The position numbers and the translations under genes are program-made. From Candidatus Methylomirabilota bacterium (lineage in GTDB: Bacteria > Methylomirabilota > Methylomirabilia > Methylomirabilales > Methylomirabilaceae), in the NCBI GenBank assembly GCA_028869615.1, contig JAGWRQ010000069.1:1-9864 (forward strand): a DNA stretch of 9,864 nucleotides, in the 5' to 3' direction. Of this stretch, positions 1 to 5,095 are shown piece after piece (within the stretch, counting starts at the first letter, position 1; every line of letters starts with the position of its first letter). The notes under the pieces were generated by a model. That model made no database searches, had not been told where the DNA came from, and worked only from the letters and a program-made list of their open reading frames with translations.

Positions 1-795
1 GGTGTGAAGGTGGTGACCGGCGCCGTGAGCGATGATGGTCCCGACGACAGGCCGGCCAAGGAGATAGAGATCTCCCAACAGGTCGAGGACCTTATGGCGG
101 ACCAACTCGTCCCTGAAGCGGAGATTGCCGTTCAGCACCCCGCCGTCACCGATCACAATCGCGTTTTCAAACGACCCCCCCAGGCCCAAGTTGCGACGGC
201 GAAGCTCTTTGATGTCTTTGAGGAAGCCGTAGGTCCGACAAGACGCAATCTCCCCGGCAAACCTCTCCCTGGTGATGTCGAAGGCGACCGACTGCTCTCC
301 CAGAGCCGGGTGGTCGAAGCGCATCGTATAGATGACCTGAAGGCGCTCCGACGGGACGATCTGAATGCTCGAGCGCTCGGTCTCGACAACCAAACGCTCC
401 TTAACCTTGAGATACGTCCTGGCAACCATCTGTCGTTTGAGGCCCGCTTTCCTGATCAGCTCGACAAATGGCGCGGCGCTGCCGTCCATGGCTGGAACCT
501 CCGCGCCATTGAGCTCTACCAGCACATTGTCCAACCCCGTGCCGGCAAATGCCGCCATCAGATGTTCGATCGTCCTCACCTTGACGCCATCCTTGCCGAT
601 AGTGGTCGCATGCTGGACGTCAACGATTTGTGCGGGTTTGGCTTCAATAGTAGGAGCGAGGGGAAGGTCGATACGCTTGAACACGACACCGGAATTTGAC
701 GGCGCAGGACGGAGAGCCATCCTGACCGACTGGCCGGTATGCAGCCCGATCCCTTCGCAGGTGACTATAGTCTGAAGCGTTCGCTGATGGCTCAC
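1..795 (-). CDS. lpxC: UDP-3-O-acyl-N-acetylglucosamine deacetylase (LpxC), 3' part cut by the window edge
   Basis: LpxC is the zinc-dependent cytoplasmic deacetylase that carries out the first committed step of lipid A synthesis. The 265 codons in the window align along most of the family (about 300 residues). Visible landmarks are the N-terminal GIGLHTG (15-21), TIEHLMAA with zinc ligand H78 and the adjacent general base E77, MDGSAAPF, and GGSFENAIV. Further on come VRHKVLD with zinc ligands H234 and D238, and the catalytic histidine H261 in GAGHH. The GTG start is chosen because AAGGAG lies six bases upstream and the protein then begins SHQRTLQ, like the family N terminus. Roughly 30-40 C-terminal residues lie outside the window. 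It follows the dciA-like gene in the same direction after a 303-bp gap, so it probably has its own leader and perhaps its own promoter. A dciA-type gene near lpxC is also seen in some gammaproteobacteria. Confidence 0.97.
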   Translation of the reverse strand, partial: MSHQRTLQTIVTCEGIGLHTGQSVRMALRPAPSNSGVVFKRIDLPLAPTIEAKPAQIVDVQHATTIGKDGVKVRTIEHLMAAFAGTGLDNVLVELNGAEVPAMDGSAAPFVELIRKAGLKRQMVARTYLKVKERLVVETERSSIQIVPSERLQVIYTMRFDHPALGEQSVAFDITRERFAGEIASCRTYGFLKDIKELRRRNLGLGGSFENAIVIGDGGVLNGNLRFRDELVRHKVLDLLGDLYLLGRPVVGTIIAHGAGHHLHT

Positions 796-808
796 AATGA
801 TCTCCTTA

Positions 809-827
809 TCAGACCTGTTCTGTCTGA
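809..827 (-). promoter_or_regulatory. Hairpin just upstream of the lpxC ribosome-binding site
   Basis: On the minus strand TCAGAC (827-822) pairs with GTCTGA (814-809) around a 7-base loop, ending two bases before the AAGGAG of lpxC. A competing pairing is visible: ATCTC (830-826) can pair with GAGAT (804-800), which would cover part of the Shine-Dalgarno sequence. The two structures exclude each other, so a translational switch is possible but speculative. Stems this short also arise by chance. Confidence 0.3.
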
Positions 828-863
828 GATAATTCCCACCCCAGCTCCCACGAATCGGTCGAA

Positions 864-892
864 ATCTTACTCGAAGATCCTAAGTTTTGCAA
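864..892 (-). promoter_or_regulatory. Candidate sigma-70 promoter for lpxC
   Basis: On the minus strand TTGCAA (892-887) and TAAGAT (869-864) are separated by 17 bases. Each matches the -35 and -10 consensus at four of six positions. Transcription would start near 857 and give a leader of about 60 bases that includes the hairpin at 809-827 but not the paired repeats further upstream. Support is sequence resemblance only. Confidence 0.35.
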
Positions 893-908
893 ATCGTGTA
901 ACGATTAC

Positions 909-923
909 GTCCGAGCACCGGAC
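909..923 (-). promoter_or_regulatory. Small hairpin in the lpxC leader, possible degenerate third repeat unit
   Basis: GTCCG (923-919) pairs with CGGAC (913-909) around a 5-base loop on the minus strand, with possible G-T pairs extending the stem. It is followed by GTAATCG, weakly like the TGTGATSCG that follows the stems of the two better repeat copies. Its centre is about 78 bases from the nearest copy. It could be a decayed third unit or coincidence. Confidence 0.25.
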
Positions 924-971
924 ACCAATATACCTAAAAAACCGGTCCAGGTCCAGCATATTACTCGTATG

Positions 972-1007
972 GCTCCGGATCACAGGCCGACCATCGAGTC
1001 GGCATTG
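972..1007 (-). repeat. Leader repeat copy B (36 bp) with hairpin
   Basis: This copy matches copy A (1041-1076) at 24 of 36 ungapped positions. It reads CAAT, stem GCCGAC (1003-998), a 6-base loop, stem GTCGGC (991-986), then CTGTGATCCG. The stem is a perfect six base pairs. Compared with copy A, the outer pair is G-C instead of A-T, a compensatory change, and an internal G-T pair is A-T here. Confidence 0.5.
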
Positions 1008-1040
1008 TGTAAACGAATGAGCCGCCCCGTTGGTTGACAT

Positions 1041-1076
1041 GAGTCGCATCACAAACCGACCCGTAAGCCGGTATTG
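1041..1076 (-). repeat. Leader repeat copy A (36 bp) with hairpin
   Basis: This copy reads CAAT, stem ACCGGC (1072-1067), a 6-base loop, stem GTCGGT (1060-1055), then TTGTGATGCG on the minus strand. The stem has five Watson-Crick pairs and one G-T pair. The loop sequence differs from copy B while the stem and the flanking CAAT and TGTGAT blocks are kept, which suggests structure or flanking motifs are what matter. It lies 23 bases after the end of the DciA-like gene. Copies A and B are exactly 69 bases apart. Confidence 0.5.
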
Positions 1077-1098
1077 TAGGTACATTGCCGCTGGGGTG

Positions 1099-1593
1099 TC
1101 ACTGTGATCTCGATGCCCAGCGTTGAAAGAGCCGTTGAACGGTATCACAACAAGGCAGATCCCTGAGAGGGCTCAGTAGCTTGGCCATGCTCGCCTCAGT
1201 CGCAGGTGGAACCGTCGGGATCCTCCGTCCTCCGCGATGGAAGCGTCTGGCTGGAGGACCTTGACGGGTTCGGCCGATTCTCAGCACGATCTCTCCCACC
1301 GCCGGTTCGCCGACCTCCGCGTTCAGGATCGTCTTTAACTGGTGCCGCAGCATGTGAAGTTCATGCAGCCAGATGGGATCCTCGACGCAGAGGTACAGGC
1401 ATCCACCCCTGAAGTCCTCCACGCTCGCCCGCTCCTTGATGCGGCCGGCTACGGCCCGGTCCCAGGCTCGAAGGAGCGCGAGGTGACGGATTACCCGACC
1501 GAAACCCAGTCCTTGCAAGCTGCTCTCGAGGATGTCCGCACATCTGGCAGGGGCGGTCTGTGCGCTCCTCCGCCCCGATCCGTCGGTCCTCAC
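1099..1593 (-). CDS. dciA: DUF721/DciA family protein, probable replicative helicase (DnaB) loader
   Basis: The 164-residue product carries a DUF721/DciA-type domain at about residues 18-107. Landmarks are an N-terminal helix (ADILESSLQGLGF), the conserved tryptophan in LLRAWDRAVAGRI (W44), and a strand-rich stretch GGCLYLCVEDPIWLHEL (W75). Then come a helix and EIVLRIG. DciA proteins bind and help load the replicative helicase DnaB in bacteria that lack DnaC or DnaI. The remaining tail (about 108-164) is Arg/Pro-rich and poorly conserved. I chose GTG at 1593 because GGTGGAG lies eight bases upstream; GTG at 1602 would add three residues but overlaps that site. The gene sits 96 bp after the RNase HI gene and before lpxC. 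Family membership is clear from the domain pattern; the helicase-loading role is inferred from the family. Confidence 0.85.
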   Translation of the reverse strand: MRTDGSGRRSAQTAPARCADILESSLQGLGFGRVIRHLALLRAWDRAVAGRIKERASVEDFRGGCLYLCVEDPIWLHELHMLRHQLKTILNAEVGEPAVGEIVLRIGRTRQGPPARRFHRGGRRIPTVPPATEASMAKLLSPLRDLPCCDTVQRLFQRWASRSQ

Positions 1594-1601
1594 CTGGCAC
1601 A

Positions 1602-1608
1602 CTCCACC
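1602..1608 (-). promoter_or_regulatory. Ribosome-binding site deciding the dciA start
   Basis: GGTGGAG on the minus strand ends eight bases before GTG at 1593. It overlaps the alternative GTG at 1602 and so cannot serve that start. This is the main reason for the shorter protein. Confidence 0.45.
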
Positions 1609-1689
1609 GTTGGCGCCGCCTTCGTCGACTCAGCCGCCAGGATGATCGATAGCCCACGCAGAAAGGAGAAGGCCCGCTGTGCTGTCCGT

Positions 1690-2178
1690 TCACGATGGTC
1701 CTCCCTCGCACGGGACCCCGCACACGGCTTCATCGATGGCGCGATTAGCGAGGGCGTCCGCCTGACGATTCAGGTCGCGACCCACATGCTCAACTGAGAA
1801 CCGACAGTTCGCAGCCGATAACTGATGAATGAGGGTGAGCGCCTGCGCGTACAATGCGGCGAGACGCGGGCTTTTGACTCGATATCTGCCCTGCACCTGT
1901 CTGACCAGCAACTCGGAGTCGGATCGAATCTTGACCACGGCGGGCTGAAGCTTCCCGGCCTCCCTCAGCGCAAACAGGAGCGCTTCATATTCGGCCACGT
2001 TGTTGGTCGCCTCGCCGATGTATTGCCAGAAGGCCCGGCGCAGCAGCCCGTCCCCTGTCTCCAGCATGACGCCGATCCCGGCCGGTCCCGGATTGCCGCG
2101 CGCCGCCCCATCGATGTGAATCACCAGTCGCAGGCCACGCGGGATCGGGCCGACGTCCGGTTTCCCCGCACCCGGCAC
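1690..2178 (-). CDS. rnhA: RNase HI family protein
   Basis: RNase H cleaves the RNA strand of RNA-DNA hybrids, removing primers and R-loops. The product (162 residues from the chosen start) has the full catalytic set: D23 in IHIDGAARGNPG, E63 in NNVAEYEAL, D87 in IRSDSELLVRQ and D141 in NRQADALAN. H131 lies in the HVGRDLN loop. The spacing matches the compact bacterial RnhA-like group that lacks the E. coli basic protrusion. I chose GTG at 2178, two bases after the stop of the upstream zinc-ribbon gene, because GGAAGGGG lies five bases upstream. An ATG at 2211 would add 11 residues and overlap the neighbour by 31 bp, and its GAAGG directly abuts the start codon. The gene is probably translationally coupled to the zinc-ribbon gene. 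Whether it is the cell's main RNase HI cannot be told from this window. Confidence 0.93.
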   Translation of the reverse strand: MPGAGKPDVGPIPRGLRLVIHIDGAARGNPGPAGIGVMLETGDGLLRRAFWQYIGEATNNVAEYEALLFALREAGKLQPAVVKIRSDSELLVRQVQGRYRVKSPRLAALYAQALTLIHQLSAANCRFSVEHVGRDLNRQADALANRAIDEAVCGVPCEGGPS

Positions 2179-2180
2179 GG

Positions 2181-2885
2181 TCACCCCTTCCAATAGAGGA
2201 TCCGACCGCATCCTTCGCAGGTGCGAATCGCCTCGTTCCGGCGAACCTCATTGTATAACTGAGGCGTGATGGTCACATGGCACCCTTCGCAGGAACGGCC
2301 CGTTGCCTGAGCGACTGCCAGGCCATCTCGACTCTTGAGGAGCCGAAGGTATAACTGCAACAGGGATGCCTCCACGCGCTCCGACCGGCTCTCCCTGGTC
2401 TTCCGTAATATCGACAGGCGGTCTTGTAGTTTGTGCAACTCGTCTTCCCGCTGCTGCTTATTCTTCAGAAACTCCGCCTGTGCGACCCGGACCTTCTGCT
2501 CTTCCTGATCCCGAAGCTTCACCGTACTATCGATAGCGTCGAGACTGATGAGAATCTCTTCCTCCAGCGTCGAAATCTTCTGCTTGAGCCCCTCGACCTC
2601 CTTGAGGGTTGCCGAATATTCCTGGTTGGTCTTGATCTCATACAAACGACCTTGTCGCTTTTTGATCTCTCTGCCGGCCTCATCCAGATCGCGCTCTTTC
2701 TGGCGGCGAAGTTTTTGGAGTTGCTCCACCTCAGCAGCGGCCGCATCGAGGGCTGCCTTGGCCTGAACGAATTGCTGCTCCATCATGCGGATCTGGTCCG
2801 GGATGGTGGCTATGGCGGCTTCGAGTACGGCGATCTCGGCGTCGAGCGCCTGTAGCTGGACGAGTTGCTCTAAGTCCTGAAGCAC
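2181..2885 (-). CDS. Coiled-coil protein with C-terminal C4 zinc ribbon (zf-RING_7 / CdsZ-FlgZ-like)
   Basis: The 234-residue product is a long, charged, nearly continuous coiled coil (about residues 5-175) ending in a zinc ribbon. Its four cysteines form CxxC pairs at C199/C202 (CEGC) and C223/C226 (CEGC), followed by GRILYW. This is the architecture of the family that includes Helicobacter HP0958 (FlgZ) and chlamydial CT398 (CdsZ), which bind nucleic acid or act as chaperones or adaptors. The role in most bacteria is unsettled. The start is GTG at 2885 with GGAGG five bases upstream, giving MLQDLEQLVQLQALD, which looks like the usual family N terminus; TTG at 2903 is less likely. It lies 35 bp after the tRNA and directly before the RNase HI gene. 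Placement near rpoD recurs for this family in other bacteria, to my knowledge. A precise function cannot be assigned. Confidence 0.9.
   Translation of the reverse strand: MLQDLEQLVQLQALDAEIAVLEAAIATIPDQIRMMEQQFVQAKAALDAAAAEVEQLQKLRRQKERDLDEAGREIKKRQGRLYEIKTNQEYSATLKEVEGLKQKISTLEEEILISLDAIDSTVKLRDQEEQKVRVAQAEFLKNKQQREDELHKLQDRLSILRKTRESRSERVEASLLQLYLRLLKSRDGLAVAQATGRSCEGCHVTITPQLYNEVRRNEAIRTCEGCGRILYWKG
2184..2191 (-). promoter_or_regulatory. Ribosome-binding site deciding the RNase HI start
   Basis: GGAAGGGG on the minus strand overlaps the last codons of the zinc-ribbon gene and lies five bases before GTG at 2178. It favours that start over ATG at 2211 and implies coupled translation of the two genes. 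Confidence 0.5.
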
Positions 2886-2889
2886 AATG

Positions 2890-2895
2890 CCCTCC
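2890..2895 (-). promoter_or_regulatory. Ribosome-binding site deciding the zinc-ribbon protein start
   Basis: GGAGGG on the minus strand sits four to five bases before GTG at 2885. It lies downstream of the alternative TTG at 2903, so it supports the shorter product. Confidence 0.6.
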
Positions 2896-2920
2896 GGTGG
2901 CAAGCGACTGGCGACTATCT

Positions 2921-2997
2921 TGGTGGGCCCACCTGGACTCGAACCAGGGACGACCCGGTTATGAGCCGGGGGCTCTAACCAACTGAGCTATGGGCCC
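2921..2997 (-). tRNA. tRNA with anticodon CAT, probably tRNA-Ile2 (lysidine type), alternatively elongator tRNA-Met
   Basis: A complete 77-base cloverleaf can be drawn. The acceptor GGGCCCA pairs with TGGGCCC, the D stem is GCTC/GAGC, and the anticodon stem CCCGG/CCGGG carries loop CTCATAA. The variable loop is 5 bases, the T stem CCTGG/CCAGG has loop TTCGAGT, and A73 is followed by an encoded CCA. G1-C72 pairing excludes the initiator tRNA. The pairs C4-G69 and C5-G68 match the acceptor features that the lysidine synthetase TilS accepts in E. coli tRNA-Ile2. The elongator tRNA-Met of E. coli has U4-A69 and A5-U68 instead. The 5' end (GGGCCCATAGCTCAG) also resembles bacterial tRNA-Ile. If correct, the CAT anticodon is modified to lysidine and reads AUA. 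It lies between rpoD and the zinc-ribbon gene and may be processed from their transcript. Confidence 0.95.
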
Positions 2998-3024
2998 CAG
3001 CAGAAGATCAGCAGCCGACGGTAC

Positions 3025-3066
3025 GCGATCAGCGGTCATGCTCGATAGTCCCTGGGCACTGATCGC
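3025..3066 (-). repeat. Inverted repeat between rpoD and the tRNA
   Basis: GCGATCAG (3066-3059 on the minus strand) and CTGATCGC (3032-3025) are perfect 8-base inverted arms with a 26-base interior, directly after the rpoD stop. There is no T tract, so this is not a typical intrinsic terminator. It might be a processing or partial termination structure between the mRNA and the tRNA. The whole rpoD-tRNA gap is only 73 bp, and I see no strong promoter in it. Confidence 0.35.
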
Positions 3067-3070
3067 TGCC

Positions 3071-5029
3071 CTAGGATTCCACAAAGCTCTTCAGCTTCCT
3101 GCTCCGAGTAGGATGTCGGAGTTTCCGCAGCGCCTTGGCCTCGATCTGCCTGATCCGCTCGCGGGTAACATCAAACTGCTGGCCCACTTCCTCCAAGGTG
3201 TGATCGCGCCCATCCCCGAGCCCGAAACGGAGCTTCAAGATCTTTTGCTCCCGTTCCGTCAGCGTCTCGAGCACCTGCTCGGTCTGACCGCTCAAGTTCA
3301 TGCCGATGACGGCCTCGATCGGGGAGATAACCGCTTTATCCTCGATGAAGTCACCAAGATGCGATCCTTCCTCCTCCCCGATGGGCGTTTCCAGAGAGAT
3401 CGGTTCCTGAGCAATCTTCAGGACTTTCCTGACCTTATCAACCGGCAGATCGATCTTCTGGGCGATCTCCTCCGGGGTCGGCTCCCTGCCATATTCCTGA
3501 ACCAGGTACCGGGAGGCGCGGGTCAACTTGTTAATGGTCTCGATCATATGAACGGGGATCCGGATGGTGCGAGCCTGATCGGCAATGGCTCGCGTGATAG
3601 CCTGGCGGACCCACCACGTGGCATACGTGCTGAACTTATATCCTCGCTGGTATTCAAACTTATCCACTGCCCGCATCAGGCCGATATTTCCCTCCTGGAT
3701 CAGGTCGAGGAACTGGAGCCCGCGATTGGTGTATTTCTTCGCGATACTGATCACCAGACGGAGGTTGGCCTCCACCATCTCCTTCTTCGCCAGGTGCGCC
3801 TTTCGCTCGCCGTTGGTGATGGTGTGAAGACAGGATCGTAACTCCTTGGCGGAGGCATCGGCCTCCTCCTCGACCCTCCGGATCTTTCGCTGGATAGCCG
3901 CGACCGCGCGTTCGCATTCATCCAGTCCCTTCCGGTCGAGCCCCGTCCGACGCAGTATACCTCGTATGACGGCAGTTCTGCCCCGGCCGTTGCCGGAGAT
4001 AATCCTGATATCCTCCATGGACAAGCGGTGGACCCGTGCCACCTCACGAAGCTCCTGCTCGCCCTGTTCGATTCGTTCCAGGAGATTGCGGATCCTGGCC
4101 ACCACTCGCTCGATCACCCGCTGGTTCACATGGAGCTTTCGAATCAGCGTGGCTTGCGCTGCTTTGCGACGCGCTATCTCACCCAGGATCCTCTGCTGCC
4201 ACCGCTCGCTGAGACGGCCAACGCCGCGCTGGTAGCGGCGCCGGAGGCCGTCAATCTTCACCTGCTCATCTCGGAGGGCTTCCAGGGATGGGGTGTGTTC
4301 GGCCAGCAGCTCGCGCTCTTTCTGCTCAGAGATCTCGTCGAACTCATTGAGTGAGAGCAACTCATAAATACGAGCTCGGCCGTGCAACAGCCGCTCTCCG
4401 ATTTCCGTAATCTCCCGAACCGCGACCCCAGCCTGGCAGACGGCTTCGGCGACCTCTTTATGGCCCTCTTCGATCCGTTTCGCAATCTGAATCTCTCCCT
4501 CACGGGTCAGCAGAGGAGTTTTGCCCATTTCCCGCAGATACATCCGAACCGGGTCGTCGGTCCTGCCGGCGGTCGACGGAACCAGCTCGGGCTCCGCCTC
4601 GACGCTCTCTTCTTCCGGCCGGGACGCAGGCGATCCGGCTGCCTTAGGTCGCTCTGTCTTATCAACGACCTCGATATCCATTTCCTCGAAGAGATTGAGG
4701 ATCTTGTCGATCTGATCGCCGGAGGTGACCTCTTCCGGAAGAAAGCTATTCACCTCATCGTAGGTCAGGTAACCCTTTTTCCGTCCAAGCGACACCAACG
4801 GCTTGATCCCCTCTTTGATAGCGCCCGGGGCTGTCGCAATCGGCTTCTTTATGTTTCTGGAGCCGGCCTTGCCCCGAGCGCCCTTTGCCGACGAGGCAAC
4901 CGGGGCAGCCTTATCCTGTTTGCTCACGACAGCCCGCTTGCGAACCACATGAAGAGGACGCGAGGTCTGACGATGCGTTCTCCATCGAGTGGTCTTCGAC
5001 GGTCGTCTTGGCTTGTGCGCGTTTGCCAT
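3071..5029 (-). CDS. rpoD: RNA polymerase primary sigma factor RpoD (sigma-70)
   Basis: This is the housekeeping sigma factor that directs RNA polymerase to -10/-35 promoters. The 652-residue product has all group 1 regions. Region 1.1 is at about 70-125 ([22 protein letters not shown]) and region 1.2 at about 157-190 ([12 protein letters not shown]). A non-conserved helical insert spans about 190-417. Region 2 runs from 418 ([16 protein letters not shown], through [16 protein letters not shown] to RTIRIP). Region 3 is at about 498-575, and region 4 at about 589-652, with its helix-turn-helix in [20 protein letters not shown]. The ATG start has AAGGGAG five bases upstream. It follows dnaG after 66 bp, as in the classic operon. 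One oddity is an unusually basic N-terminal tail before region 1.1: residues 1-65 hold 19 Lys/Arg and a single acidic residue. Confidence 0.98.
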   Translation of the reverse strand: MANAHKPRRPSKTTRWRTHRQTSRPLHVVRKRAVVSKQDKAAPVASSAKGARGKAGSRNIKKPIATAPGAIKEGIKPLVSLGRKKGYLTYDEVNSFLPEEVTSGDQIDKILNLFEEMDIEVVDKTERPKAAGSPASRPEEESVEAEPELVPSTAGRTDDPVRMYLREMGKTPLLTREGEIQIAKRIEEGHKEVAEAVCQAGVAVREITEIGERLLHGRARIYELLSLNEFDEISEQKERELLAEHTPSLEALRDEQVKIDGLRRRYQRGVGRLSERWQQRILGEIARRKAAQATLIRKLHVNQRVIERVVARIRNLLERIEQGEQELREVARVHRLSMEDIRIISGNGRGRTAVIRGILRRTGLDRKGLDECERAVAAIQRKIRRVEEEADASAKELRSCLHTITNGERKAHLAKKEMVEANLRLVISIAKKYTNRGLQFLDLIQEGNIGLMRAVDKFEYQRGYKFSTYATWWVRQAITRAIADQARTIRIPVHMIETINKLTRASRYLVQEYGREPTPEEIAQKIDLPVDKVRKVLKIAQEPISLETPIGEEEGSHLGDFIEDKAVISPIEAVIGMNLSGQTEQVLETLTEREQKILKLRFGLGDGRDHTLEEVGQQFDVTRERIRQIEAKALRKLRHPTRSRKLKSFVES

Positions 5030-5050
5030 TCTGTCTCCCTTTTATTGCCA

Positions 5051-5090
5051 GCTATCAGCCATCTCCGCTATGGAACGATGAGCTATGAGC
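5051..5090. repeat. Degenerate heptad-like repeats between dnaG and rpoD
   Basis: On the minus strand the gap reads GCTCATA, GCTCATC, then CCATAGC, then GATGGCTGATAGCTGG: variations on GCTSATA in near-tandem phase. Such short GCT-AT-C/G units recur in intergenic regions of some genomes as low-complexity repeats. Here they fill most of the 66-bp gap just upstream of the rpoD ribosome-binding site. No function can be read from them. They could host a weak promoter, but I see no convincing -35/-10 pair. Confidence 0.4.
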
Positions 5091-5095
5091 GATTG

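Larger units (their letters stand above)
796..1098 (-). other. 303-bp non-coding leader between the dciA-like gene and lpxC
   Basis: No convincing gene is present here. An open minus-strand frame (867-1148) overlaps the end of the DciA-like gene but lacks a good ribosome site and resembles no family I know. Read toward lpxC, the gap holds a series of small hairpins centred near 1063, 994, 916 and 818, a T6 tract (936-941) and a plausible sigma-70 promoter (864-892). Two of the hairpins lie in copies of a 36-bp direct repeat. The region looks like an untranslated leader or regulatory spacer for lpxC; that role is inferred. Confidence 0.5.

Noticed and set aside
4..699. A 231-codon plus-strand frame at the left edge.
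   Set aside because: It is the codon-aligned antisense of lpxC, whose minus-strand product carries all family motifs and catalytic residues.
931..960. A T6 tract with GC-rich sequence upstream, as a possible terminator after the dciA-like gene.
   Set aside because: The bases before the T tract are a direct repeat (CTGGAC twice) and form no stable stem, so an intrinsic terminator is not supported.
1361..1723. A 120-codon minus-strand frame overlapping the dciA-like gene and the end of RNase HI.
   Set aside because: It is Arg/Gly/Ser-rich out-of-frame translation of GC-rich DNA; the overlapping DUF721 frame has a recognisable domain.
2990..3841. A 283-codon plus-strand frame starting inside the tRNA.
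   Set aside because: It is the codon-aligned antisense of the conserved 3' half of rpoD and begins in the tRNA gene.
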